NCBI GenBank assembly: GCA_020747015.1
Contig: JAGTJM010000002.1
Location: forward strand, 558,001 to 622,000
DNA from: Pyrenochaeta sp. MPI-SDFR-AT-0127
Lineage: Eukaryota; Ascomycota; Dothideomycetes; Pleosporales; Cucurbitariaceae
Length of the DNA stretch: 64,000 nt
Reading direction: 5' to 3'
A program made the translations under genes and the position numbers. Positions 36,701-47,323 of this stretch are shown here, in pieces; position 1 is the stretch's first letter; every line of letters begins with the position of its first letter. The notes below the pieces were generated by a model. It saw only the letters and a list, made by a program, of their open reading frames with translations, was not told where the DNA came from and did no database searches.

Positions 36701-38422
36701 AACGTCACTGTCGTGCTTGGTTTCAGAGTGTTGATATCCTGCCAATAGCTCAGACATTCCATCTTCTGTGCTTCTTCCAAAACTCTTGGGTGAGGCTGGG
36801 GTGCCGCCTGGCTCAGGAACAAGCTCAGCGTCAAACTTCGCACCAACAGCCATGGGAATGGAGTATCGAACAGCGAAATTGAGTGTTGACGAGTCTAGAA
36901 CACTCGACCCAGCCTGGGACAGGATGCTGTGGCGTTTACTCATGCGCTCTGTCAGATTGGTCGGAGCTCCTGCCAACTCTGTGTTGAGCGTATGATGCAT
37001 AGCAGGAAGATTCTCTGAGAGGACAGACCCAGGATTCTCCCCGGAAACCGAGAATGTCATCGAAGGTTCCATGTCGCCAACGGTGGAGCTTGGCTCAAGT
37101 GCTTTCAATACCAAATCTCTCGTAATGCGACGGGGTACGGGCGAAGCAGGGAGCTCGGCGATGTCTGGCATCTCAGACTTTAGGACCTCAACAGAGACCT
37201 TGGCCTCTGGAGCATAAGCTGTCATCGAAGCTGATGGAACTGAAGACCCTCGTTCTTCCATGATGGTCTTGATTTGATTCACAAAGCCTGTAGGAATGGG
37301 ATCCACCTCGTGCTCTTGGTAGTGCTCGCGCTCAAATTGTTCACTGTAGTCATAATACAGTGGCCTACTGGAGATGTCCTCCCTCAAGGTACCAGTCGCA
37401 GCGTCCACGATCATACGAGTACCATTCAGACTGGTCAGGACTTCCATAGATGCGCTGCCCTTTGGTGTTTGTGGCGAAGCTATTTCGGATGAAGGTGTAT
37501 CACTATCGGCACGCAAATTTGTCGAGCCACTCGACATAGATCCCTTCTTCGATCTACTTAGCATACGAGCTTGCTCAACGGCGATGTGGTGCTGGTACAT
37601 GGGCGGCATAGGAGGTATGTCCGGTCGAGGTCCAGAGTAGTATCCTGATGGAGGGCCACGGCGAGACATTCTATGCACCCTTTCCTGCTGACCAAGACTC
37701 ATATCAGAGGGAACCCTTCGCCTCATTTGGCCTGGGTGATGTGGCTGTCCTTGGCTTCGAGGACGATTATGGCGTCTTGGGTGTGATCCGGTGTTGTCAC
37801 TCAAGGCAGGCGAAGCTGGACGATAGCTTGGTCTGCGAAGCCTAGTCGGGTAATGATATGGGCTCTTTGGTCGGTGTTCGGGTTCATGGCGCAGACTTCC
37901 TAAGGATCGGTTGGTTGAGAGTCTGTAGGTCGGCTGCATTGTGTGCGTCATTGACAGCGAGCGATGTTCGTCTCTCGCACGAACGCTCAATGGGATCAGA
38001 GAAGAGCCCGAAATGTTCATCATCGTTGGTGAGAGCGTATCGGCGATGAATTGCGGTCCAGTGGGCTCTCGCATAGAGGAGCGTCGTGCGCCCGTGGAGG
38101 ATGACGGATACTGCCGATGGTGCCTGCTGGCGCGGCTGGAGTTGTTTGACAATGATGAAGCTGAAGAGAGCCTGCTGGACGCACCCCGACGCTGAGGGGC
38201 TCGGGGGATGTTGCCCATGACGGACAAGTCGCCCGTAACACCCGCCACGTTACCCATCTCTGTAGATGTACGCAACATAGACATGACTCCAGGAGCAGCG
38301 GACGAAAGGAGATCAGACGTGGCCAATCCATATGGTTGTTTGCCTGTAGCGCGACTTATGGTGGAGAAGTTGGACGCACGCGAATTACGGCCACTGCCAT
38401 TTGGATCCCTGTCTGCGAGCAT
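33764..38422 (-). CDS. Large disordered hypothetical protein (1552 aa, single exon)
   Basis: One uninterrupted minus-strand frame from the ATG at 38422. The composition is dominated by Ser, Pro, Arg, Thr and Glu, with many SRRSS/RPSYRP-type basic-serine patches in the first 350 residues, so most of it is predicted to be disordered. Shorter ordered-looking parts include FSQLNLFDKLSEEFGLRNSR, an EKYHNLLSELDSEL helix and LTQRISELLPSLREYYKLSQ near the middle. The C-terminus, HRNKIIDHLKKWWHKGGDL, is a basic amphipathic helix. No enzyme motif, signal peptide or membrane span is seen. Such proteins are often phosphorylated scaffold or cell-polarity factors, but I do not recognise the family. Absence of introns over 4.6 kb is unusual for this window. 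Confidence 0.85.
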   Translation of the reverse strand: MLADRDPNGSGRNSRASNFSTISRATGKQPYGLATSDLLSSAAPGVMSMLRTSTEMGNVAGVTGDLSVMGNIPRAPQRRGASSRLSSASSLSNNSSRASRHHRQYPSSSTGARRSSMREPTGPQFIADTLSPTMMNISGSSLIPLSVRARDEHRSLSMTHTMQPTYRLSTNRSLGSLRHEPEHRPKSPYHYPTRLRRPSYRPASPALSDNTGSHPRRHNRPRSQGQPHHPGQMRRRVPSDMSLGQQERVHRMSRRGPPSGYYSGPRPDIPPMPPMYQHHIAVEQARMLSRSKKGSMSSGSTNLRADSDTPSSEIASPQTPKGSASMEVLTSLNGTRMIVDAATGTLREDISSRPLYYDYSEQFEREHYQEHEVDPIPTGFVNQIKTIMEERGSSVPSASMTAYAPEAKVSVEVLKSEMPDIAELPASPVPRRITRDLVLKALEPSSTVGDMEPSMTFSVSGENPGSVLSENLPAMHHTLNTELAGAPTNLTERMSKRHSILSQAGSSVLDSSTLNFAVRYSIPMAVGAKFDAELVPEPGGTPASPKSFGRSTEDGMSELLAGYQHSETKHDSDVVQKAGATAKKTDISTQQVEKRINHAQKSSDEQSFKSCTDEPEPASPPRNETDDGDRGKPVIDVVPKQEPSVKESDAHSFTTAKDAVTPDRAASMPMSRLSSSYLANSDLRYGRPASEVPVSNPPPALLRKQPPMPSCESSFALASRFRTNSKPSVKQCITSVSSSSSTLSATQQPPSVPPRESSSSKEAQRYQAVASFLMRQLPSRLAKRRKSTQDEAKPKANGRAPTFCEPMQETRGLSGAESSSSLPFDDIVTPEKALIKQKVVIEKQPTASNLLQSDTSSTALGYGATSALHQQPSSNLSPVIPEPSSVYSPQDISLKYRVQSSPDCKQRSPEYGQRESQTTTHLVWHGRRSLSTPSTGANECQTLLPDVQENTTTDLRLSGYRYAGPPHYLPDLKEESHEDSSLNTSASNLKNSSFRFPTSGPPGVRASVDDAIIFSRRSSMGFHQRGGLGSTTGRGHGLPSMEFSQLNLFDKLSEEFGLRNSRSLQGLPTDSPDVEESGPQRSASAREVREKYHNLLSELDSELKISGASAHKPTAFNLGTLKRPGSPKKILAEIDQLTIPSVGGLTQRISELLPSLREYYKLSQDGEFMEEEAIMEHAIEEIHEVGPPAQKRSSARLRPVPGSPNMVVIDDTLFEELTSKEKEEGNLESQSDEAVEVGVGAVDSDVNGNGEGGVHEQPHQKCPNTNLEIPSPAVLRPRSSTVGHQDLGSSTEVTLTSRRSLRSFVSTPTATDTRPWNFDKNYPWATTTLPSVDISLPPPTAAKHSPPPGPSHLRNRFSEASTSSSFSSANTATASPFGTTSDSNAHARQHRFSIFGRSGNQPHAAGERYPTSALTPPTAIFRDHSSAFDTSDDEEFSTARNKSKLKLRERFSSARNATLDNAARVGRSKTNPLELASPESTHQSAASNRQDRPDEEHAFTTSHRHTFRDAEGMRTAEYHRNKIIDHLKKWWHKGGDLIRNLSRRSRQRPNIT

Positions 38423-39393
38423 CGTGACCGAGTTGCTGCGAGGGTGGTGTTACGAAAGAGAGATAGTGGAGCACACTACATGTATCGTACGAGACGCTGA
38501 TGTTTTGTGTGCTGTTGGTTGTGCTGTGGAAAGATGTGAGCTTAATGGGTATGAGCCAAAAGAAGAGAAGATGCTGCAGGGCAGCAGATATCCAAGAGCG
38601 GGGAAAAGAACGACTGCTACGCCCTCCTTGCCACCGTTCTCCCAAAAGAAAAAGAAGAAGAGGGGGTTGGGGTGGAGAAGGGTGTGAGGAGGCAGAAGAT
38701 AGAAGCGTTGGGTCCGACGTGAAGATGTTTGGGCCTCACTGCCGTCGCGCCTCCCCTCTCAAGAGCCTCATGGCAACATCATCCAGCCACCTCAGGTTGC
38801 GACGAAGGAACGCACAGGGGATATAGAAAGATAGGCAAATGATGGGCATAAGAAAGTCAGTGGCATGCCAGTCCTGTTATTATATGCCTAGCCCGATTAC
38901 AGCAGAGTGTTCTCCCCAAACGCCTCTCCTGCAGCTTCAACAGCGGCACAATCAACGACCCTCATCACTTTTCCTGCTTGTGCTGCAATGGGCATCTTTC
39001 TCTGCCTTCATTTATAAATCGTCCGCTTGGCATATGCAAAACATAGGGACTCCTAATTCCATTACTTGCTGCGATCGCCACTATTGTATAGGCGGCATAT
39101 GCACACCTCCCAACCTTTTCCGTACAGCGCCGCATACCCTAAAGCGTCTGTACACACAGAGTCCATGAGAATGTTTTTCATCGCGACATTACGAAAATGC
39201 GAGGGGAGCAGTATTCGATCGAAGTATTGCACAGGAAAATTCGCTGCGGTAGCAGCATGCAGAAGAACAAGAAGAATACAGAAGAAGCTAGACACAAGAA
39301 GAGAAAGCAATCAAGGGGGTATATAACCAAGCGACGCCAGACAATGATGCCAGAAGGGCCGCTTCAAGAAATAAATGCAACGAATGAAGAATA
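38423..39393. other. Intergenic region
   Basis: About 970 bases upstream of the 1552-residue gene, with A-rich purine tracts (for example 38643-38660) typical of promoter or UTR sequence. A signal-peptide-like frame at 39062-39310 starts at TTG and is not called. Confidence 0.45.
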
Positions 39394-41279
39394 CTACTCG
39401 GCAATGGTGTCTATCTCGCCAGACCTCTTCTTCGTAAAGAAGCGCTTTAGCGATGTGAAGCTCCGCCGCTTCGAGAGCCGTTTTGTCGATGCATCCGACA
39501 AGTTACTCATACTCGTTGGCGGGCGGGTTGAGCTGGCAGACTCTGGTGACTGCAGCGTTTGTCCAGAAGCAGGAGACATGGCTCCTAGCCTCCCTGATAT
39601 CGAGCCCTTTGGCGTACTCAGGTTTCTACTGGGGAAGAGACCAAACTGCGCATTGTGTCGTGATGACATGGACGAACCGGAACGCGGTGATGCAAGCGTG
39701 GGCGACATGACCGACGCACCGGATACAGAGGAATAAGCCGAATCTTTGCCGGTCAAGGGCGGGCTGTCAGGTTTCGCGGAGAACCGTTTCGGCGCCTTTG
39801 TTACCTTCTCTTCGGTACTAGTGTTAGAAAGGTTGCGTCGATGTCCGAAGAGCCGGCTGGTGCGACCGTTGTCCAGCTGTGATTGAGTGCGGCCACGTTG
39901 GTCATCGTTGTGCCATGCTTCGTGGTAGTATTCAGGCTGGTCTCGAGCGGTCTGACGTCGTACATCTACGTCCGTGTTCGAAGTCGCTGACGTGGAGGTG
40001 GAGTCTTCGCTACGTTTTGGTGTCTCGGCGGCAGAGTCGGATGTATTGATGATATCCGGCTGATATCGAGGTGTCGGCTTGGGGGTTTGAGAGAATCTTT
40101 GGGCCGTGTCGGCATTAGTGGGTGTTTCGCTGCCAGAGATTGGGGAAGCTAGTAAAGTAGGACGCTCGCTTGGTGGTGTTGGCAGAGGTTTGTTGTTGGT
40201 AAAGTTACGGAACGCACGCCCATTGTCACGCGAGTGGGATGAGTTTCGTGATGATGTTCGTGTGGCAATCTAAAACCTGTCAGCCAGATCGAAGGATGAA
40301 ACACGATGAGATGACCCGATATAGCCAAGCATCAGTGTTTGGAAACAGCAGGCATTCTTACCAAGCTTCGTCGGCTGGCGGCGCCACAACGCTTTTCTAT
40401 TTCGTTGCAATAACTGCCCACTTGGACAAGTACAAGTCCAAGCCGTTCGGCCTTTGCGACCAGGCTTTGCAGAAACTGCGACCAGCCTCCCGTGTTCCCA
40501 CACATGGCGGAGTATATTCGCCCAACATCCTCGTTGTGGTACGCCCATGCATCACCGATTTCGAGCAGGTAGAGATCGAGGTCTCGATTGGCTTCTTTGA
40601 AGGTATTTATGTCAACCAGATAGTCGTTCAGCATCTGAGACATGCGTCCAATGGTGCGTTCGATTACTACGTTGCCGTCGAGCAGCTGCATTCGATACGC
40701 GCGGTCTTCGAGAAGGCGGTCGAACTCGTTGACGTGCTCCATGGGGACCTTCAAACACTTGTGTCGAAAAAGCATGTCCTTCAAACTACTCTCGAGATCC
40801 TCGCTCGCGCGCTGGAGGAAGCCGTCCAGCTCGTTGACGTGCTTCAACAAGATATCCGCAACATCCGCGACAGACTTCTCCAGATGCTGGTGTAGCAAAT
40901 GTACGCCGAACACAATCTGCGTGACTGTTTTGACCAGGGGGTGGAACTTTCCGTATGGGTTATTCCTCCAGTGGCAGTTGTATGTGAAATTCCAGGAGAG
41001 CTCCGATGCTCCCTCTTCTCTGCACAGCATCTGCTGTCTGGTCTTGACGCTCTTCTTGGAGCAAACAAAAGGCACATGGCCTGTCTCGCCCGTGGCATCA
41101 AGCATGGACTCCTCGAAAGGCGCCTGCATGCTGGGCATTGGGTGTATTGGGAAGGTGGCCGTCATGATGTGCTTGTCGCGCTCGTCGTGCCATTCGAAGG
41201 GGTCGCGGTCGCGGTCGCGGTCGTGGTTGTGTTCCAAGCTGCGTCGTCGTCTCTGGGATGGTTGTCGAAAGGGAACCAT
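39394..41279 (-). CDS. Conserved hypothetical protein with helical N-terminal domain (597 aa)
   Basis: Two exons, 40362-41279 and 39394-40269, GTAAGA..TAG intron in phase 0. The ATG at 41279 is chosen; upstream in-frame sequence has no ATG. The first half is Arg-rich (RRRRSLEH, then an RDRDRD run) and then strongly helical from about residue 110. Segments such as VKTVTQIVFGVHLLHQHLEKSVADVADILLK suggest a helical bundle or coiled coil around residues 120-290. The second exon encodes a Ser/Thr/Pro-rich disordered tail ending in a basic patch RLSKRRSFTSLKRFFTKKR. The architecture fits a cytoskeleton- or membrane-associated adaptor, but no known domain is recognised. Confidence 0.8.
41201..41226. 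repeat. Short GGTCGC tandem repeat
   Basis: Three to four copies of a 6-base unit, read on the minus strand as the Arg-Asp dipeptide run of the 597-residue protein. A likely site of length variation between strains. Confidence 0.6.
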
Positions 41280-43150
41280 GGCAGACACGATGCCCGAGCA
41301 GCCGTATCTGCGGTGCGCTCCGAAGGCCGAGATGTCACTTGAAGCTCGGTGTACTGTACGACTACCCAGAGCCACCCGGGCCTGGACTCGCAAGTCAAGG
41401 CTGAGGGCTGTGCATAAGCACAAGACGCTCAATCGGCAGGGCCAGGGATCTTGTACACCACCAGCTCTTCTCTAGCAGCTCAGCTCGGGGGTCCGCAGCA
41501 TGCTGAGGGCCAGGTTTTGGGGGGACGACGCGAGGGATGATGCAGTGCTGGATGAAGGCTGCGGGCGAGAGCGGCAAAAGAAAGCTTGGATATGGCCCGC
41601 CGTTTGGGGGAGGGCCCCCCTTCAGTTCGCTGCAGTCATCAGGTCACAGGTCGCCCTGCGATCTGCCAGACGAACTGGGGTTTCTGCTCGCCAGGAGAGG
41701 TGCAGGCTAGCAGCCGTCCTGGCCCGATGCAGCCTGGCGCTGCAGGAGACATGCACCCTACTGTCTTAGTGCCCGAGGCGGTTTGGTGTCGTCAATCAGG
41801 GCGGGGGAAGCCATCAGCCTCCGCCAAACAAACATGACGACTAGCCGTCAAGCTACCGCCTCGGACACACGAATAGACTTTGGTTCCAAAATCTTCTCCC
41901 AGGATCCGAGTGTCGATCGCGACTCTCTGCAAACCTTCGTCTTCTTGCTACGGAGAAAGATGTTTCCGACTGCGTCCCCACCCCTCACTTTGCACGCTAG
42001 ACCAGGTGCCCGGCATTGCATTCGCCAGCATCTGATCAGGAACCGCCCGTGTCCACGCCGCGGATCATTGTAGACTTGTGTCAGGCTGCCGAGGCTGCCG
42101 ATGGGGAAACACCGATCCGTTAGTTGCTTCAACGGCGCGCCGCATCGGGCATGACACCATCGTCTTCAAGCCATCCGTAGCGACACCGTGGAAATGACTT
42201 TCTTGGGCTTCTGAAGGTCACTCCTGTTGCTAACAAGCCTTTGCGACACACGTTTCAGGTGCAGGCTTTGAAAGAGTGTGGAGTCTTACACAAGCAGGGC
42301 AGGCTCAAGTGACCACGGACCGAGAACGATGCTAGAAGCAGCCATGCTACCAACCATTTCGAGACTACATCCAAGATAGTTTGATCAAACTTACGCTCAT
42401 ATTTTTGAGAGGATATATCGATGCGTTGGTCGCATACAGCGCCTCCTGCGATACTTAAAAATCGAATAGCATGAAAAGAGAAGAGCAAGTGGGACTACAA
42501 GCAACTGCAAATTCAGCAAGCACGACGGCCCTTCTGTGGCTCGGGGAAATGCAAACGGCGCAACACCTGGCGCATCCTTCCCGTCGCTTAGCGCCTTCTG
42601 CAACAGATATCGCGACTCAGGAATTGACATTGTTCGGCGCGAAGCTCAGCTCCAATCGGCCCAGGTTAAGTGGATCGATGACGACGGAGGAGGTACCGCA
42701 AACATACACGATAGGCACGAAGAAACATGTTAAACTTTGTAAGCAGGCATTCATAGTCAAGAGTAGCACCGCTGTGAGAGTTTTTCAGAGTAGGACAAGT
42801 TATCAGCTGGGCGTGCATGCTCAATGCTAACCTCGTTCTTGGTTGAAGCCTTGACAATCGGCTTACTTGTCCAAAATTTGAAGCAGAAAAAACCAAACTT
42901 TCGTCTCATATACCCCTTATCTTCTGCTCCTACACGGCTTGGCCCGATAGCTCTAACTCAGGAATTGCCTCATCCAGCGACATGAAGGATACTGCAATAG
43001 ACCCATCACATCCCAATAACAATCAACGTCAAATGAGGCTGTGATGAGGATAACTAGTGGAGCAGAAATATGCTATATTGCATAGGGAGCACCGCTAGGA
43101 GGATCTGAGTACATTCGAACATGTCCCTCTTTTGATATTCAAAATCATAT
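41280..43150. other. 1.9 kb intergenic region
   Basis: Upstream region of the 597-residue gene followed by the 3' side of the D-serine dehydratase gene. A 119-codon frame at 42471-42830 has low-complexity composition and no recognisable motif. No supported gene. Confidence 0.45.
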
Positions 43151-44660
43151 TCACCAACCTCGCCATCGTACCCAAACATCGACAACGGTATCACCTCCTT
43201 TATCTGTATCAATGATTAGATACCATCCAAATCCCGCACCTGCTACACAAGCATGATTAGGCCATATCAGAATCTTGTCCCCAATGCTCAACGGATTGCA
43301 CCTCCCCCTCTCGCCTTCCCAAGTCAGAATGCCATGCTCCTGGCTAATTCTTCCAACGATCCAGCCCGTCTTGCCACCGCGCTCATCATAAATCGACTGG
43401 GCCTTGGAATTGCCGAGCGAAGGCGTCACGATGCCCCATCCAGGATAGGACTTACACGGCTCGCGGCCCATGGCTAGAGATCCCGCAGAGACGAGTGCTT
43501 CAGGCTTGGAGCGCTCATTATAGACAGAGGTAACTTCCACAAGCATCCTGATCGCAATGTTTTCCTTCGAGAGGGGTTGAAATCCTTCACTTGCCGCCGC
43601 CTCGGACGGACGTGCATGTGTAGCAACTTGTTGACAATCCAGCAATGGATACACACCTGCGTGCAGCTCCACTCTATGATCTTCCTGTAACCGTGCTAGT
43701 ACATCCTGAAACTCTTTGACCCGGGGACTGGAACTCGATAGCATGTTCTGTGCCGCTGTCGCTGTAGGCGTTGCGCCAACACTCAACACTAATTTTCCGA
43801 TAAAAGTATTTGGAACAGCTTTAATCGCTTCCTCAAGACCAACAAGCTCCTCGATCAGGCCGTTTGCCGCATCGTCCTCCGAGTTCCCTGCATACGAGTG
43901 CCCAAAATGCGAGTAGAATCCACGCAGAAAGGGTCCTGGTTTCTGAGTCTTGGAGACAACGGTTTCCACAAGGCTGCTGAACTGTGGCGAAGTGGTCTTG
44001 ATACCCGCACGATTGTAACCCGTGTCGATTTTGATGAAGACGCCGACTTGCGCATCGCTCGTTACAATATGCTCATGGAATTTCAAAAATGCCTCTTCAT
44101 GGTCAATTATAACGTTGACTGAGCCCGGCGCAAGTTTGCTGGCAATGTTCAGTAGGCGTGGGATTGCTGATTGAGACACCGGTACACCATAAAGGACCTG
44201 TATCAGAATAAATAAATATCTCACAAAAGAAAAGGGAATGATATGCTTACACTTGCTTCACGGCCCTGAGCCTGACACTCGATCAAAAAGGGCAACAAAT
44301 TCTCCGCCTCAATCACGGTACTGACGATGAAATTCGCTGGCCCCGTCTCACCAACTTGCAGTTTAGACAACTCAAGCGTCTAGACATTATGTCAGCATAT
44401 GGTACCCTTTACTCTAAATGTCTTGGTGCTGCGTGAATTGATCTGGGGTTACACACTTTATGACTCTTGACATGCGGCCGAAACCCTACACCCAATTTTC
44501 CGCACACATTGAGCATAGCATCGCAATTCCTCCTTATAAGGGCTCGATCCAGAACTACAGCTGGCGTGGGGAGGTCTCGTAGCTTTTTCCCAACATACTG
44601 AGCTGCCAAGACAGCCTGGCTCGACAATGGATAGTTCGCGATGGGCGTGATAGCTGCCAT
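43151..44660 (-). CDS. D-serine dehydratase-like PLP enzyme (alanine racemase N-terminal fold)
   Basis: Three exons: 44457-44660, 44251-44379 and 43151-44197, all joined in phase 0; 459 residues. The PLP-binding lysine lies in GFRPHVKSHK (about residue 65) at the end of exon 1, where the alanine-racemase barrel begins after LRDLPTPAVVLDR. VGVFIKIDTGYNRAG and FYSHFGHSYAG are barrel-strand motifs of the family. The C-terminal WPNHACVAG supplies the His-x-Cys pair that binds zinc in yeast Dsd1-type enzymes. The expected reaction is zinc- and PLP-dependent conversion of D-serine to pyruvate and ammonia in the cytosol; related D-threonine aldolases share the fold, so the substrate is not certain. 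Confidence 0.92.
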
Positions 44661-45347
44661 TGTAAAGTAAAGCGTTATGGGCTCAGGCTTTGCCTGTGCC
44701 TTGAAGGCTACGATAGGCTGGATTCTTAGGGTATTTTGATATAGAGGGGTAATTGTCAGCAGACCACGTGTCTAACCCCGCCAGTACACGCCACGCTGGG
44801 CTGTCCTGGCGCAGTGGGAGCAGAAGATAAGTATAGGGGCCAACTCAAGTTGAGTTGGGCAGTGATTCGTTTACAGACTCTGCAATATACTTCCACTTTC
44901 TACTCTTGATCCTATCGTGCTCATTGGTGTCTTCAGCGGCCTTGACAGAACGTACCTTATAGACGAGTAACATACATGATTGTTAGTACACCCCACTATT
45001 GTACGCTACATAGGCTATTCTACTTAGGTAGCTTAAGGGTAGGAGACTATAAGTAGAGGAACTAGCCCTTGAGGGGCTGAGTAGTAATTTATCTATTTCT
45101 ACCTATAATATACTTCCCCTCCCTTTTATTAGGCCTATCGTACTACCCTATATCTATGGTAACCCTAATAGGGGTCAACTAATATACAATATAACGGCAT
45201 AGTGTCGCCAGCCTTAATCGTATTTGCCTGGTATAGGTAAGAGCACAAGTAGTGAATGCATCGTCAAGCGATGCTTTCGGCTTGGGGTTAGGTTGAGCAA
45301 TTAGTTGGCGAATTGATGACGGTGGAAAGGCGCTACATCTGACATTT
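44661..45347. repeat. AT/TpA-rich repeat relic (left flank of kinase gene)
   Basis: After a promoter-like first 250 bases, the segment from about 44930 to 45200 is saturated with TA steps (CTATA, TAGTA, TATAATATA) and short on CA/TG, the signature of repeat-induced point mutation on a former transposon. No open transposase frame remains. Confidence 0.5.
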
Positions 45348-46151
45348 CTAATCGCCAAATGTCGGTGTGTCCAACCAGGTGCGTATCTTCTCCAGAGCGA
45401 ACAAGTCATGGCGAGAGTCCGACGTGTGATAATCCTTCATCTCTCCATCGATCCACCCCTTAGTTCCCCGGCTGGTCCCCAATTTAAGCCCGATCTCGCG
45501 CGCCGACCCGAAGTCGATCAGGACCGGCATGGCTTCCTTGTTGACTAGGACGTTGCTTGGATTGAGGTCATTGTGAGCCCAGCCGAGAGAATGCAAGTGG
45601 CGAATGGCCGACTCGAGGGCCTGCATGAAAAGCTCTTTATCTACAAACCCGACCTTGTTCTTGACGTAATCGTTTAGTGTATTGGGGTGGTGGTCAAGGA
45701 CGAGGCCGGCGATGCGGCCACAACGAACGCGGCAGCCGTGATAGTGGATCATATTGGGGTGTGAGTGCTGGGAGAGCATATCCATCGTCTTGGCCTCCTC
45801 GAGTAAGCCTTTAGGGATTAGGCTGAGGATGTTATGTTCCTGGAATACATCGTATAGAAGAAGGGTTGGGCGTTTAATGTAGATGTTGGGCGGGAGCGTG
45901 TCTGGAGCCTCGGTGAGTTTCACATCTGAGGGTGTCCATTCTGGAAAGAGGTCATCGTCGGGGATGGGAGCGAGGGCAGATGTGAGTTGCTCAAAAGCAA
46001 TATCGTGCTTGAGATGATTAGATTTGCCGAAGTAGACGGTGTCATCTTCGCCAACGACTGCGAAAGTTGAGTATCGGAATTCGCCGGTCCCATCGTCAAA
46101 TTCCTCGTGGAAGAAGGTCAAATCTTCCCACGTTGTAACTTGGGGTGCCAT
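45348..46151 (-). CDS. Protein-kinase-like gene, single exon
   Basis: 267 residues from an ATG at 46151, without introns. The N-terminal 85 residues are acidic and unlike a typical lobe. Kinase features then appear: a probable beta-3 lysine in NIYIKRP (about 93), the helix-C glutamate in LLEEAKTMDMLSQHSHPN (about 119), the catalytic loop HNDLNPSN (His 193, Asp 195, Asn 200) in place of HRDLKPEN, and DFG at 213-215. The domain ends soon after GTKGWIDGEM and a short C-lobe, so it is small for a kinase. The key residues suggest it may be active. Similar small kinase-like genes are abundant and lineage-specific in Pleosporales. It is bracketed by RIP-like repeats. Confidence 0.82.
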   Translation of the reverse strand: MAPQVTTWEDLTFFHEEFDDGTGEFRYSTFAVVGEDDTVYFGKSNHLKHDIAFEQLTSALAPIPDDDLFPEWTPSDVKLTEAPDTLPPNIYIKRPTLLLYDVFQEHNILSLIPKGLLEEAKTMDMLSQHSHPNMIHYHGCRVRCGRIAGLVLDHHPNTLNDYVKNKVGFVDKELFMQALESAIRHLHSLGWAHNDLNPSNVLVNKEAMPVLIDFGSAREIGLKLGTSRGTKGWIDGEMKDYHTSDSRHDLFALEKIRTWLDTPTFGD

Positions 46152-47323
46152 GATGATGGGGTATGGAGCAGTGTTTCAGTTCTTCAACGACTGAAAGAAT
46201 AGAAGGCATTCTAAGGAAGGTGCGGATGAACGAATTTACCCAGATAGGCCTAGCGCAACTATACAGCGCATACATCCACCTGACAGTCTAGAACCTAGAG
46301 TTACTATAGCTCCGGGCAATTAGGAACCTCTAGAGCGCAAAGAAAAGAATACCAAAGTTAAGCACAAAATTAAGGAGGTAAGCAAGCGACTAAGCAGGAG
46401 ATCGAGCAGTTGAGTAGGCGATCGAGCAGGACATTAAGCAGTTAAGCAGGACCTTAATACTCCACCTAATATCCTGCTCCATCTCCTGCTTCATCGCCTG
46501 CTTATCTTTAGCATCCTATTACCCTATTATATATAGTGGTGTGCGCTGAATGGCGAAGATATATGCGCCAAATGTGCTGTACTTAGCATATACTAGGCCT
46601 CTTAAGCCTTAAATTTATTCTTACAGGAGTTCAATACTTTTGGGATTATAATAAAAGGAAGGATATTATAGGTTAAGATAGATACAGTAGTACTAAGTCT
46701 ATCAGGTCTGGGTCACAATAGCCTAGAGTAGCCTGTGTTGGCGGGGTTATTGATAATAACGATCTTTCTTAGAAATCACAAACTCGAGGGTTGGATTCAC
46801 AGGAGAATAAATCATCTCGGCGTGATATGCACTCTTGTGGCTCAATTTTTGTGATGAAGGTGCTAGAAGGGAGTGTTTGATTGTACCGGAGTATATAAGT
46901 CCGGCGTTGCTGGACTTTTCCCTCGGCAAAGTGGCTGGCCAGCAATGTTGTAGTGGGGACAAGGCGAAATGCAGGCCGTGAATGTTAAAAAGTCATTTGA
47001 AATGAGTCAACAGGGTGAAGTTTAGATGTGTTAGATAAAGTGAAGTGTCTGCGATATGCGATGTGTTGTAGTAGATGAATAGTATTGAGTTTGGGGGTAA
47101 CAATGTCCGTCATGGACCCTGGAAGGTGGCCAGAATTGGCTAGATTCACTGGTTGTGTGCAAACAATAAAGGGTCATGGAAACCACAGCAATCCGCCTTG
47201 TCACGGTATAGAAATTCGAGTTATGCTGTCTATGGACACGTGGTATGACTACGCCAATGCATGATTCAGTAAACAAAACCGCACCTTCCGTGTTGGTGCC
47301 AGCCACCAGCGCCACAGCGTATT
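46152..47323. other. Intergenic region with repeat relic
   Basis: Promoter of the kinase-like gene to about 46260, then AT/TpA-rich sequence with an imperfect inverted repeat to about 46740. The remainder is 3' to the Yvc1-like gene. No supported gene. Confidence 0.5.
46391..46504. repeat. Imperfect inverted repeat of AGCAGG-type units
   Basis: The left arm (about 46391-46440) carries several TAAGCAGG / GATCGAGCAG units. The right arm (about 46472-46504) carries the complementary CTGCTCC, CTCCTGCTTCATCGCCTGCTTA. Together they could fold into a long hairpin and are probably a mutated repeat or transposon terminus. Confidence 0.55.

Noticed and set aside
39062..39310. Signal-peptide-like frame (hydrophobic start, 82 codons)
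   Set aside because: It begins with TTG, has no ATG in the hydrophobic part and lies in the 3' flank of another gene on the same strand.
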